DNA from: Promethearchaeia archaeon | GTDB taxonomy: Archaea; Asgardarchaeota; Lokiarchaeia; Sigyniarchaeales; SOKP01 | NCBI GenBank assembly: GCA_029856235.1 | Contig: JAHQWP010000040.1 | Location: forward strand, 1-49,892 | Reading direction: 5' to 3' | DNA length: 49,892 nucleotides | Shown: positions 1-9,103 of the stretch, one piece after another | Layout: every line of letters begins with the position of its first letter | How positions within the stretch are numbered: the stretch's first letter is position 1 | Made by a program: the position numbers and the translations under genes | The notes under the pieces: model-generated | Database searches by the model: none | What the model was told of the DNA's origin: nothing | Seen by the model: only the letters and a program-made list of their open reading frames with translations

Positions 1-1921
1 TAGGAAGCAGGTTTATTCTGTGAACTCCTCCTCTAGTGTTTGGACGTCCGTCAATGGCACTATATACAATCTCGAAAATTTGTTGGGTAATAGAGTCTGC
101 GTAATCTTTATCATTCCCGTATTTAGGCGTTTTTGAAACCAATTTTTGTCTTAATTCCTCAAAATTCTCGAAGTCATTTTTAATTGCTTTGAGCATCTGC
201 GCCATGGTAGTAATATTATTGTCATAAATATTGTATTTTAATGAGGCCAAGCAATCAGTTATACTTCCCATGCCCACTATCTGAATGTAGGACGTATTGT
301 ATTTTGCTCCACCGTCATTATAATCTTTTCCATTTTCGATGCAATCGTCAATAATGATTGATAAAAACGGAGAAGGATTTTGAGCCCAAATCCGCTCTAT
401 TATTAAATTACCTTTTATTTTAATATCAATAAAATGCTTTATTTGTTTTGAGTACGCTGTTAATAACTCCTCAAAGCTGGTAAAAGTAGTAGGGTCTCCC
501 GTTCTTATCCCTACTTGTTTATCTGTTAAAGGATCGTATCCGTTATGTAAAGTAACTTCTAAAATTTTCACAAGATTAAAATAACCCGTTAAAATGTATG
601 CTTCTTTACCAAAAGCTCCTGTTTCAACGCACCCACTCGCACCCCCATTTCGAGCATCTACTAACGATTTTCCTTGACGCGTAAGTTCTTGGACGATGAT
701 ATCTGCATTAAAGACCGATGGTTGACCAAAACCCGTTTTTATTATTTTAAGTGCTCTTTTAATGAATTCATCTGGTGTTTTTTCACTTATTTGAATGTTA
801 CTACTAGGTTGCAGTATTCTCATCTCTTCAATTACATCAAGAAGTATATAAGATAGTTCATTTACTCCGTTAGAACCGTCTTCTTTTAATCCTCCAAGAT
901 TGATGTTGCAAAAATCTGTGTAAGTGCCACTTTCTTCTGCAGTTACACCAACTTTTGGAGGTGCTGGTTGACTGTTAAACTTTATCCAGAACGCTTGGAG
1001 TAGTTCGACCGCACTTTCTTTAGTTAAAATACCTTCAGAAATGTCTTTCATGTAGAAAGGGTATAGATGCTGATCAAGGCGTCCGGGATTAAAGGCATCC
1101 CAAGTATTATATTCCATAATAACTCCTAAATGAATAAACCAGTAATGCTGTAACGCCTCCCAAAATGTCCTTGGAGCGTTAGCTGGAACATGAGAGCAAA
1201 TTTCGGCTATTTTTTCAAATTCAATTTTTCTAATTGGGTTAGTTTCTTTTTCAGCTAACCTTAAAGCCTTTTCAGAATGTCTTTCAGCATAGGCAATTAA
1301 ACTATCAGCAGCAATATCCATGGCTTTTAATTGTTCTCTCTTAGCAAAAGCGTCAGGATCGTTGAAAAAATCCAGATTTTCAATAGATTTTTGTATTTGT
1401 TTTTTAAAGTCTAAAAAACCCATTTTCCAGATATTTTTACCCGCTACTGTGTGTCCAGGAGCACGTTGTTCCATGAACTCGGTAAATATTCCCGCTGAAT
1501 ATGCATCTATCCATTCTTGATCGACTTGGGAAAAGATTTTTTCTCGAATTGTTTTTCCTTTCCAAAAAGGAATGACAACATCCTTAGATTGTTGCCACAC
1601 ATCGTTGTGTACTTTGAACGAGATTTTCTCTCGAGAATCTAAAATTTTTAAATCATTTAAGGAATGACAACATACCTCGGGATAAGAGGGAGTAGCTTTT
1701 GGTTCTGGACCTCGTTCTCCAACTATTAGTTCATCTTCATTAAAACAAATCTCTTTATTTTTGAGTAGATACTCGAAAGCTTTAGCCCTAGCAACAGTTG
1801 TTGAATATATTTGAGATGCTCCTTTCTTGTAAAACTCTGTTACTAATAAAGCACGCTCCAATGAAAGATACGGTATTGCTGAGCGACTCTGGTTTCGCAA
1901 TTTCTTGATTCGTTCGTTCAT
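1..1921 (-). CDS. hypD: Glycyl radical enzyme, HypD-like (trans-4-hydroxyproline dehydratase family), C-terminus beyond the left edge
   Basis: The minus-strand frame is open from an ATG at 1921 to the window edge (640 residues visible). The start reads MNERIKKLRNQ and the protein has the pyruvate-formate-lyase-type barrel. The thiyl-radical cysteine and its base lie in the motif GASGCVETGAFGKEAY, at C431 and E433; the Clostridioides difficile HypD residues are C434 and E436, so position and context agree. HypD dehydrates trans-4-hydroxy-L-proline to pyrroline-5-carboxylate in anaerobes. About 150 C-terminal residues, including the glycyl-radical loop, lie outside the window. A radical-SAM activase must exist but is not in view. 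Choline, glycerol and isethionate lyases carry CVEP instead of CVETG, which is why I favour HypD. Family assignment is near certain, substrate moderately so. Confidence 0.82.
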   Translation of the reverse strand, partial: MNERIKKLRNQSRSAIPYLSLERALLVTEFYKKGASQIYSTTVARAKAFEYLLKNKEICFNEDELIVGERGPEPKATPSYPEVCCHSLNDLKILDSREKISFKVHNDVWQQSKDVVIPFWKGKTIREKIFSQVDQEWIDAYSAGIFTEFMEQRAPGHTVAGKNIWKMGFLDFKKQIQKSIENLDFFNDPDAFAKREQLKAMDIAADSLIAYAERHSEKALRLAEKETNPIRKIEFEKIAEICSHVPANAPRTFWEALQHYWFIHLGVIMEYNTWDAFNPGRLDQHLYPFYMKDISEGILTKESAVELLQAFWIKFNSQPAPPKVGVTAEESGTYTDFCNINLGGLKEDGSNGVNELSYILLDVIEEMRILQPSSNIQISEKTPDEFIKRALKIIKTGFGQPSVFNADIIVQELTRQGKSLVDARNGGASGCVETGAFGKEAYILTGYFNLVKILEVTLHNGYDPLTDKQVGIRTGDPTTFTSFEELLTAYSKQIKHFIDIKIKGNLIIERIWAQNPSPFLSIIIDDCIENGKDYNDGGAKYNTSYIQIVGMGSITDCLASLKYNIYDNNITTMAQMLKAIKNDFENFEELRQKLVSKTPKYGNDKDYADSITQQIFEIVYSAIDGRPNTRGGVHRINLLP

Positions 1922-2251
1922 TTTAGATGCCTTCAAACAATTTATACTTTATTGATAGCGATGTTTTTACACATATCTGATTAAAAATCTCTAATATAAA
2001 TACTATAAGTATTAGTTTAAAAATTATATTTTTATTAAACTAAAGTTGAAGACTGAAAAACATGCAGAATTCATTAACAAACTCTTTGATATTTTAAGTA
2101 AAGAACCATAGTGTCAAATCGTTATAAGTATAGAAGTATGTAAATGTAAATACCAGTAAAAATAAGAGCTTACCGGTTAAATTCAGTGTAATCTTTATAT
2201 ACAATTAAAACAAATCATGATAAAAATATATATCAAAAAAAAAATAAAAAA
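1922..2251. other. AT-rich divergent intergenic region
   Basis: This stretch separates the glycyl radical enzyme (minus) from a small membrane protein (plus). It holds AT-rich, TATA-like strings, including CTTTATATAC near 2194-2203 and AAATATATATC near 2223-2233. The second lies at leaderless distance from the ATG at 2252. A short open stretch near 2045-2111 resembles coding sequence but has no start and no recognisable relative. Confidence 0.4.
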
Positions 2252-2464
2252 ATGATACGGAAAAATAAAATTATAATTTTACTAATCTTAGGGATTCCAT
2301 GTGGAATTTTTGGATTATATTTTACTGCGTTAATGGTCCATGACACCGATTTACCAGGCGCTATTGTGTGGTTAGGACCTTTAATAGGTTTTTTTGTTCC
2401 TACAGGAATTTATTTGGTGATATTAGTTATAGTCGATGAATTTAGAGATATAATGGGAAAATGA
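2252..2464 (+). CDS. Small two-helix membrane protein, unknown function
   Basis: A 70-residue protein. After a basic start (MIRKNK) there are two hydrophobic segments, roughly residues 7-28 and 37-62, followed by a short charged tail. The short loop between them carries HDTD. No family is recognised. The ATG follows an A-rich run with TATA-like sequence 20-30 bases upstream, which fits a leaderless transcript. The gene converges on the flavoprotein gene at 2476. Size and composition make it plausible but not proven. Confidence 0.55.
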   Translation: MIRKNKIIILLILGIPCGIFGLYFTALMVHDTDLPGAIVWLGPLIGFFVPTGIYLVILVIVDEFRDIMGK

Positions 2465-2475
2465 AAAAAAAGACA

Positions 2476-3060
2476 TTAAGTATTAAGTTTTTGAAGTAAA
2501 TAAGCCATATTTTTACCTAAATTTTGAAACGTAGCTATACCTTCTTCGTCTTCCATAATTCTATCTGGTTCTGAAACATGAGGATTAACTCCTAAATTCC
2601 AGTAACTCGAACCAACAACAAACATCTGGTTAATTAGGAAGAAGTAATTCATACTCGAAAAAACATGAGTTGCTCCTGCTCGTCTAACTGAAACTACAGA
2701 AGCACCGACTTTGTGTTTTAAAAGGTCATTATTCACTTTACTAACAAGACCGGCTCGTTCGATAAGTGCTTTCATTCGAGTTGTAGTGTCAGCAAAGAAA
2801 GTTGGTGAACCCAATATTATTCCATCAGCTTCTAGCATTTTTCCTAAATACTCGTTTAATTTATCGGTTTTGACTGCGCATTCTTTATCTTGGTTCTGGG
2901 CGCATCGATAACAAGAAATGCACCCTTGGATCTTATCCATGCCTATCCAAACGTATTCCGTCTCAATACCAGCACTCTTTAATTCGTCCATCACTATGTT
3001 CAAGCATTTAGCCGTAACACCCTCTTTCCTAGGACTTCCATTAAATACAACGACTTTCAT
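2476..3060 (-). CDS. Iron-sulfur flavoprotein (NADPH-dependent FMN reductase fold)
   Basis: A 194-residue flavodoxin-fold protein. The FMN phosphate loop is GSPRKEG (residues 8-14). A compact cysteine motif C47-x2-C50-x2-C53-x7-C61 follows, as in iron-sulfur flavoproteins (Isf), which carry one [4Fe-4S] cluster next to FMN and pass electrons between ferredoxin and acceptors such as O2 or peroxide in anaerobes. The second flavin-binding stretch, GSPTFFADTTTRMKALIER, is present. The role is inferred from family: electron transfer or oxidative-stress defence in the cytoplasm. The partner is unknown and the neighbouring genes do not suggest one. Confidence 0.85.
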   Translation of the reverse strand: MKVVVFNGSPRKEGVTAKCLNIVMDELKSAGIETEYVWIGMDKIQGCISCYRCAQNQDKECAVKTDKLNEYLGKMLEADGIILGSPTFFADTTTRMKALIERAGLVSKVNNDLLKHKVGASVVSVRRAGATHVFSSMNYFFLINQMFVVGSSYWNLGVNPHVSEPDRIMEDEEGIATFQNLGKNMAYLLQKLNT

Positions 3061-3131
3061 AATATTTAATTTTAATTAATTTAGGATTAAAAAGCTTACT
3101 TCTATAATTCTTAACATACAAAACTTCAGAA

Positions 3132-3893
3132 TTAATCTAATTTACCATAATAAACTTCGGTATCGTATTCAATTCTAATGCTTCCATTCCTCTGGTGTTT
3201 CTTAAATAATACTTCCAATTCTTCTATCATTATTGGGAAAATTGGGTCATCTGATAAAGGAATATAAGATGCAGAAAGAACTCTACCTTTAAAACTAGAA
3301 AAATCTAATTCTTGATAGTTATAAAATGATTCCTTTTGATAAGTGTAAAAGCTATCCACATTTGCTTCTTTTTTCATTACTACTTTATAATCTGTGCCAT
3401 ATTTTAACATAAAATTTTCATAATTACTGTTAAAATCTGAACCCCCTTTACCGCGGTTGTTCCATATTAATACCACATTACCATATGGTTTTAGTACTCT
3501 TTTAAATTCTCTCTTTGTCTCCTCTACATTGAACCAATGAAAAGCTTGTCCTGCAATTATTAGATCTATGCTATTTTCTTCTAATCCTGTAGACTCAGCA
3601 GAACCTTCGAGACTCAAAAATTTAGGATATTTTTTAAGAATTTTTTCAGACGCTTCCCTCATATCTTTATTGGGTTCAACCCCATAAACCCGATTACCAT
3701 GATCCAAGAAGATTTGAGTTAATATACCTGTACCTGAGCCAATATCAGCAATCACAGTATTCTTAGCTAAAATTTCTTTCTTTTCTAAAAAATCAATGAT
3801 TTCAAGAGGATAACTGGGTCGGTATTTAATGTAATTTTCGACTCTGGAGGAGAATCTTTTCTTGGAATCTACTAAAAGTTTCTTTTCGACCAT
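3132..3893 (-). CDS. Class I SAM-dependent methyltransferase
   Basis: A 253-residue protein of the Methyltransf_11/UbiE-like type. Motif I is ADIGSGTG (residues 49-56), followed by an acidic residue ending strand 2 (GVEPN). Motif IV region reads IIAGQAFHWFNVEE, a sequence typical of small-molecule methyltransferases of this group. The start MVEKK is the first ATG of the frame. The methyl acceptor cannot be told from the sequence. It is transcribed in the same direction as the flavoprotein gene, about 70 bases upstream of it, so the two may be cotranscribed. Confidence 0.85.
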   Translation of the reverse strand: MVEKKLLVDSKKRFSSRVENYIKYRPSYPLEIIDFLEKKEILAKNTVIADIGSGTGILTQIFLDHGNRVYGVEPNKDMREASEKILKKYPKFLSLEGSAESTGLEENSIDLIIAGQAFHWFNVEETKREFKRVLKPYGNVVLIWNNRGKGGSDFNSNYENFMLKYGTDYKVVMKKEANVDSFYTYQKESFYNYQELDFSSFKGRVLSASYIPLSDDPIFPIMIEELEVLFKKHQRNGSIRIEYDTEVYYGKLD

Positions 3894-3941
3894 AATATGT
3901 ACTTGAATAAAATGAAAAAGTAAAAAAAATTAACTAATAAT

Positions 3942-5864
3942 TTAGTTAGAATGTTTTAGTTTAATGAACGGAAGTTTTCCCCCCGCTTTTAAAACTGCGA
4001 TCTCTGTTTCGCTTAGAGAATGATCCAATTTGATTTCAGTGCTTTTTGTCAGATTGTTTAACGCTACAGTTCCAGATTCTAATGTTGTAAGGTCAATTTC
4101 AAGTTTGTCTCCTTGCTCAATTTTAGTATAATCATCTTTATTTGCGAAAGTTAGTGGCACGATACCAAAGTTTACAAGGTTAGCTAAATGAATTCGGGCA
4201 AACGATTTCACGATAACTGCTTTGAGTCCTAGGTACTTAGGTGCGATGGCGGCGTGTTCTCTGCTGGAGCCTTGACCGTAGTTATCTCCCCCAACAATAA
4301 ATCCTCCACCTTTTTCTAATGATCTATCTGGAAATGTTGGATCAACGAGGTTAAACACGAATTTACTAATCTCAGGAATGTTCGATCTTAAAGGCAGGAT
4401 TTTAGCACCTGCTGGCATAATATGGTCAGTTGTGATATCGTCTTCAACCTTTAGAAGGACTTCTCCCTCTAATTTATCAGGTAAAGGATTAAATTCGGGT
4501 AAAGGTTTAATATTTGGTCCTCGAACGATTTCAGTAGACTCAGCGCCTTCTTTTGGTGGAATTATCATATTATCGTTGATCATAAACTTATCCGGCATTT
4601 TAATTTCTGGTAATGTCCCAAATTCTCGAGGATCTGTAATTTTTCCATAAATCGCAGATACTGCTGCAGTTTCTGGGCTTACAAGATAAGCCTGAGCGCT
4701 TTTAGTCCCAGATCTTCCAAGAAAATTCCTATTAAATGTTCTTAATGTAACAGCATCGGTTTTTGGTGCAAGTCCCATCCCAATACAAGGACCACAGGCA
4801 TTTTCAAGAATTCGTGCGCCCGCTTCAATCAAATATGCCATTTCCCCAGATGTAATTATATGATCAACCACTTGGCGTGAACCGGGGGAGACTGTTAAGA
4901 CAGAATGTTCGTTGATGGTTTTACCTTTTAAAATATTAGCAGATATTTTCAAGTCTCTCAAAGACGAGTTGGTACAACTCCCAATGCATATTTGATCGAC
5001 TTTCAAACCTTCCACTTCTTTTACCGTTTTAACATTTCCTGGACTGTGTGGTAAAGAAACAAGTGGTACAAGCTCGCCAAGGTTAATTTCAATAGTTTCG
5101 TCGTATAAAGCATCTTCATCTGGTAAGATCTGAACCCATTGATCTCCCCTTTCTTGTGCTTCTAGGAACTCCTTGGTAATTTCATCTGAAGGAAAAATTG
5201 ATGTAGTAGCACCAGTTTCAGTTCCCATGTTAGTTATCGTTCCTCTCTCTGGTACTGAAAGCGATTTTATTCCTGGACCCGTATATTCTAAAACTTTAGA
5301 CCTTGCACCCTTTACTCCAATTCTTCGTAAAACTTCGAGAATTACATCTTTAGCAGAAACGAAATCTGGAAGACTTCCAGTAAGGAAAACGTTTACAATT
5401 TGCGGCATTTTTAATCTAAAAGATTCTCCCGCCATCGCGGCCGCAACATCCAACCCTCCCGCTCCTATGGAAATACTCCCAACACCTCCTCCCGTTGGTG
5501 TATGGCTATCACTTCCTAAAAGAGTTTTACCGGGTCGAGCAAACCGTTCTAAATGTAGTTGATGACAAATACCATTTCCAGGTCGGGAGAAATATATACC
5601 ATATTTCGCAGCAATACTTTGAAGGTAGCGATGATCATCTGGATTTTTAAAATCGCTCTGAAGCGTGTTATGGTCCACGTAGCTCACTGAGAGCTCAGTT
5701 TGTACTCTATCAATCCCGATTGCTTCAAATTGAAGATAAGCCATTGTTCCAGTAGCATCTTGTGTGAGTGTTTGATCGATTTTTATAGCAATGTCAGATC
5801 CTCTTTCTAAAGTACCCTCAATCAGATGTTTTTCTATAATTTTCTCTGTTAATGTCTTTCCCAT
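3942..5864 (-). CDS. Aconitate hydratase, short monomeric form
   Basis: Interconverts citrate and isocitrate in the TCA cycle. I start it at the ATG at 5864 (MGKTLTEKI), because the 30 residues upstream in this frame are basic, AT-driven and unlike the family; this gives 640 residues, near the size of the short aconitases of clostridia and archaea. Visible motifs (numbered from this start): GSDSHTP at 117-123, the [4Fe-4S] ligand C297 in SCTNSS, C357 and C360 in ACGPCIGMG, and the swivelling C-terminal domain with GSSREHAA at about 532-539. A homoaconitase or methylaconitase role is possible, but the single-chain layout favours aconitase. It stands alone, with long AT-rich DNA upstream. Confidence 0.92.
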   Translation of the reverse strand: MGKTLTEKIIEKHLIEGTLERGSDIAIKIDQTLTQDATGTMAYLQFEAIGIDRVQTELSVSYVDHNTLQSDFKNPDDHRYLQSIAAKYGIYFSRPGNGICHQLHLERFARPGKTLLGSDSHTPTGGGVGSISIGAGGLDVAAAMAGESFRLKMPQIVNVFLTGSLPDFVSAKDVILEVLRRIGVKGARSKVLEYTGPGIKSLSVPERGTITNMGTETGATTSIFPSDEITKEFLEAQERGDQWVQILPDEDALYDETIEINLGELVPLVSLPHSPGNVKTVKEVEGLKVDQICIGSCTNSSLRDLKISANILKGKTINEHSVLTVSPGSRQVVDHIITSGEMAYLIEAGARILENACGPCIGMGLAPKTDAVTLRTFNRNFLGRSGTKSAQAYLVSPETAAVSAIYGKITDPREFGTLPEIKMPDKFMINDNMIIPPKEGAESTEIVRGPNIKPLPEFNPLPDKLEGEVLLKVEDDITTDHIMPAGAKILPLRSNIPEISKFVFNLVDPTFPDRSLEKGGGFIVGGDNYGQGSSREHAAIAPKYLGLKAVIVKSFARIHLANLVNFGIVPLTFANKDDYTKIEQGDKLEIDLTTLESGTVALNNLTKSTEIKLDHSLSETEIAVLKAGGKLPFIKLKHSN

Positions 5865-6399
5865 AATTTTTAACCGTTTTTTATCAATTTTCACATAAAT
5901 TGAATGAGTCATTTTAAACTTTAAATCTTTCAATTTAAACTTAAAAATGTGCAAGATTTAGTAAATAAGAACTGTTATTAAACATTTCTCAATCAATTTC
6001 CCATCTTAAACCCCACTATCAAAATCGAATATTATTGAATAGCTAGTATGAAATTAGAAGAAAAAAATTTCTATTTTCTTGATAAGGAATCAATTTATCC
6101 ATACACACATATTAATGTTATTTTTTTTTGTATAAACTATTGGTTTAAAACCAATACTGGAAGAATTACTTGTTGATATATTTGATAAGAAATGTGATTA
6201 AGAGCATTTACTACTTCGACTAAATGTAAAAGCTCCTCATTTTAATCCTATTTCTTATAATATTCAACATGAACATCATCCTAATATAATGTTTAACTTG
6301 CACATTAGGAGTTATTTATAGCGTTATTGTTGGAATAATTAATTTTTTATTCAATAATAATAAATATATTTTGTAGTCATTAGGATTCTTAGTATTTGA
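5865..6399. other. Long AT-rich gap, only degraded coding-like sequence
   Basis: No intact gene is seen. The middle holds the broken frame described at 6136-6321 and an overlapping 42-codon frame at 6048-6176 that has no recognisable features. The promoter of the aconitase gene should lie near the left end and the 3' end of the LVIVD gene lies at the right. Confidence 0.4.
6136..6321 (+). pseudogene. Possible gene fragment with an internal stop
   Basis: One frame reads as coding-like protein on both sides of a TAA at 6199-6201: before it GLKPILEELLVDIFDKKCD, after it a stretch containing HFNPISYNIQHEHHP. The histidine-rich stretch looks constrained. There is no start codon and I do not recognise the family. 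It may be the remnant of a lost gene or simply chance. Confidence 0.25.
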
Positions 6400-8367
6400 T
6401 TAACTAATATAGGCTATAAAATTTTCGCTAATTGGAAAATAGGTTTGAATGTTATAATGATTTAAACAATTTTTATATATTTTATATAAATATCCATTAT
6501 AAGAATATAAAATATAATCCATATATATTTCAAATTGGCTTAATGTTCTCAACCAATCATGAGTAAAAGTGGCTGAATTCAAAATTTGGGGATTAACAGG
6601 ATTCGAAATATCTATAATATTGAGAACAATATCATATGAATTTACCGTAATAACATACAATAAATTCCCCCTTATTTGAAAATTAGAAATGTCATCCCAT
6701 TCCTCTAACATCAAATTTTTAATAACTGTTGGATTTGCTGGTTTGCTAATATTTGCTATCCATATATTGTTATAACTTGAGAAATAAGCATAATCACCTA
6801 TTATCTCAACTTCTCCAATATTTCCTCCAGATATAGAAGTTATTAATCCCGGATTACTTTTGTTCGAGATATCAATAATTGATAATCCTGCTCTTCCACT
6901 AGCAACATATACATAATTTTCTAATACCGTAAGGCCTCGAGCCCATCCGATAGAAGCAACTTTACAATGGGACACAATTTGGGGATGATATAAATCAGAT
7001 ACATTTACAATTGCAAGTCCCCCTCTCTGATTTGCAAGATAAGCATAATCATCAATAACTTCACATTGCCTTACAGGTTCATTAGTATGTAGATATGATA
7101 TTAATTCTGGATTCTCTAAATTTGAAACATTGACTGTATATAATCCTGAAGGATGATATGCTGGGATAAAAACAATCTTATTCTGCACATACGGCGCCCC
7201 TAATGATCCATTCAAATCTAATTTTGAAATTGATATGGGTCTTATTGAATTACTTAAATTTAAGATGTGAAAATTTATCCCACCTGAATATAATAAATCA
7301 TCTACTGTAGTAAATTCATCATAATACTCAGATTGTTTAAATTTATATGAAAAACTCTGATTATAAAACTCTGTTTTATTAATTGATGAAATTCCACTTT
7401 CAATACCGTTATTATAAAGCAAATAAATCTTATTTTCAGAAAAATATATATCTTTTATTGCCATTTTCAAATGAAAAAGAAGAGATGTCCCTGAAGATAT
7501 TACCGGTAATTGTATTAATTCAATCCATTTATTATTGCCTATCACATAAAGGAAATCATCGGAAGCTTTTAAGGATACAATTGCGTTAGCGGGGTAAATC
7601 CCCATAGGGCGGTAAATCCAAAATTGAATCTCTAATATATTTTTATCAATAATTATTATGTAATAATCAAAAGACATTATTATTTGATTTTCGAATAAAG
7701 CAATATTTATAGGAGAAGTCTTGAAATATAGAGTGCTTATCTTAAATAATACATCAAAATCTTCTGTAGTTAGATTAAATTTACCAAAATAGAGTGTCTT
7801 CTCTTCTTCATCATCTATCACCAAAGCAACAAATATCTCATGATTTGAATATGCAAAGGATCTAATCTCCCCTGAAATTGGAATATATTTCGTTATTGTT
7901 GGATTAATAGGATTTGTAATATTAATGTTAACAAAACCAAAATCCTCACAAATTCCGTAAAGACTATTATTTAGTTTACAAATTTCTTTTACAATGTATT
8001 TCAGATGAAGAGATTGATAGATATATGGGCTAGAAACATTATCTATATTAACAATTTTTAAAGTTAAATCACTACATGTTAAATATAAATATCCACTTAT
8101 CAATTCTAAGTCATATATTAGTGAATTTGTGTAAAGAATTTTGAATGATGATATTTCTTCTGATTCATCAACTGAGGTATATCCCAAACCTGATTCTGTA
8201 GAAAAAAATGCAACATTTTCAACGATTAGAATCTTAGGATTAATATTCTCATTTAGAATAGTTCCATTGTTATTTGTCAAAAGATAATAAGTTAACGGAA
8301 TGAAAATTAAACTTAAAATCAAACAACATATCAATAAGAAAAATCCAAGTTTCTCTTTTTTATTCAT
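6400..8367 (-). CDS. Membrane-anchored LVIVD-repeat beta-propeller surface protein
   Basis: A 655-residue protein. A signal anchor lies at about residues 8-30 (LGFFLLICCLILSLIF). The rest is built from repeats of about 45 residues with the form V..DYAYLA....GL.IVNVS....P..I, typical of LVIVD repeats. The clearest run is in the central-to-C-terminal part, with GGLAIVNVSD, AGLSIIDISN and NIWIANISK. Such propellers sit outside the cell and are thought to mediate binding; no ligand can be named. Many N-x-S/T sites suggest N-glycosylation, usual for archaeal surface proteins. No partner gene is adjacent. Confidence 0.8.
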   Translation of the reverse strand: MNKKEKLGFFLLICCLILSLIFIPLTYYLLTNNNGTILNENINPKILIVENVAFFSTESGLGYTSVDESEEISSFKILYTNSLIYDLELISGYLYLTCSDLTLKIVNIDNVSSPYIYQSLHLKYIVKEICKLNNSLYGICEDFGFVNINITNPINPTITKYIPISGEIRSFAYSNHEIFVALVIDDEEEKTLYFGKFNLTTEDFDVLFKISTLYFKTSPINIALFENQIIMSFDYYIIIIDKNILEIQFWIYRPMGIYPANAIVSLKASDDFLYVIGNNKWIELIQLPVISSGTSLLFHLKMAIKDIYFSENKIYLLYNNGIESGISSINKTEFYNQSFSYKFKQSEYYDEFTTVDDLLYSGGINFHILNLSNSIRPISISKLDLNGSLGAPYVQNKIVFIPAYHPSGLYTVNVSNLENPELISYLHTNEPVRQCEVIDDYAYLANQRGGLAIVNVSDLYHPQIVSHCKVASIGWARGLTVLENYVYVASGRAGLSIIDISNKSNPGLITSISGGNIGEVEIIGDYAYFSSYNNIWIANISKPANPTVIKNLMLEEWDDISNFQIRGNLLYVITVNSYDIVLNIIDISNPVNPQILNSATFTHDWLRTLSQFEIYMDYILYSYNGYLYKIYKNCLNHYNIQTYFPISENFIAYIS

Positions 8368-8607
8368 TAAATTTCTTCCTCTCTAAAATTCTAATAGAAA
8401 TTGAGATATTTAAAGATTATTAGAGTAAAATGAATTTGAGCTTTAAATCATTCATTTTAAACTTAAAAATTATTGGATATTTGGAACAAAAGAAGAAAAA
8501 TATGACTATACATGTAGATTTATTAATTTGTAAAACTAAAATTACATTACTAATAAATTACTATACTGATAAATTAAAATTTTAGATACATCGTATTAAT
8601 TCTAAAG

Positions 8608-9093
8608 GTGAAGATAATTACTCAAGTTAAAAATTCAGAAGAACCGGATAGAACTTATAGAGCTGAGCAATTAGTAAAGGAAACAAAAATTCTTAACATT
8701 GTTAGATTAGCTATAATGCTGGTAGACCTATTTGGTTTAGATGAACCATTTCAGAAAATTGGAAAATATGAGGGTGCAGAAATTGAACTGTACTTGAAAG
8801 AATTAGATGGATACATCACATTTACCTTAACTTCTGAAAGAACGAATTTTGAATGCCATGCTCAAAAGGCAAAAGCTCCGTTAGCCCAAATCACTATTAA
8901 TGTTAAAGAAGAAAAGATTTTGCAGGTTTTAAGTAGTATTATTCGTTCAAAAAATAATATATTTGGATTGACTAAGCTTTTAAAATATTTGATTCCTGGA
9001 AAAGCAAGAATTAAAGGTTCTTATGTAGCTGCAATCAAATTGGTGCGTTGCTTAATGATTGGAAAGCACGATGTATATAGTCAGAGCACTTGA
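8608..9093 (+). CDS. SCP2-like (sterol carrier) lipid-binding protein
   Basis: A 161-residue protein whose C-terminal half resembles SCP2 sterol-transfer domains: a beta strand pair around residues 58-70, then ITINVKEEKILQVLSSII, a conserved ARIKG turn and a final helix. SCP2 domains bind acyl-CoA or other hydrophobic ligands. The frame begins with GTG at 8608, but this GTG lies inside the Shine-Dalgarno-like string AAAGGTGA; an ATT at 8617, five bases beyond it, is an alternative start. It is the first gene of a plus-strand run with two 2-hydroxyacyl-CoA dehydratase subunits, 10 bases upstream of the first, so the ligand may be that enzyme's substrate. SCP2 identity is by pattern only. Confidence 0.65.
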   Translation: MKIITQVKNSEEPDRTYRAEQLVKETKILNIVRLAIMLVDLFGLDEPFQKIGKYEGAEIELYLKELDGYITFTLTSERTNFECHAQKAKAPLAQITINVKEEKILQVLSSIIRSKNNIFGLTKLLKYLIPGKARIKGSYVAAIKLVRCLMIGKHDVYSQST

Positions 9094-9103
9094 GGTGTAA
9101 AAA

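Noticed and set aside
2042-2111. A short coding-like stretch (TEKHAEFINKLFDILSKEP)
   Set aside because: Too short, no start codon and no recognised relative; could be chance.
4378-5562. Plus-strand frames of 90 and 129 codons inside the aconitase gene
   Set aside because: They are antisense to conserved aconitase motifs and have no start signals.
5865-5954. The 30-residue N-terminal extension of the aconitase frame
   Set aside because: Basic, AT-driven sequence with no family counterpart; the ATG at 5864 gives the normal N-terminus.
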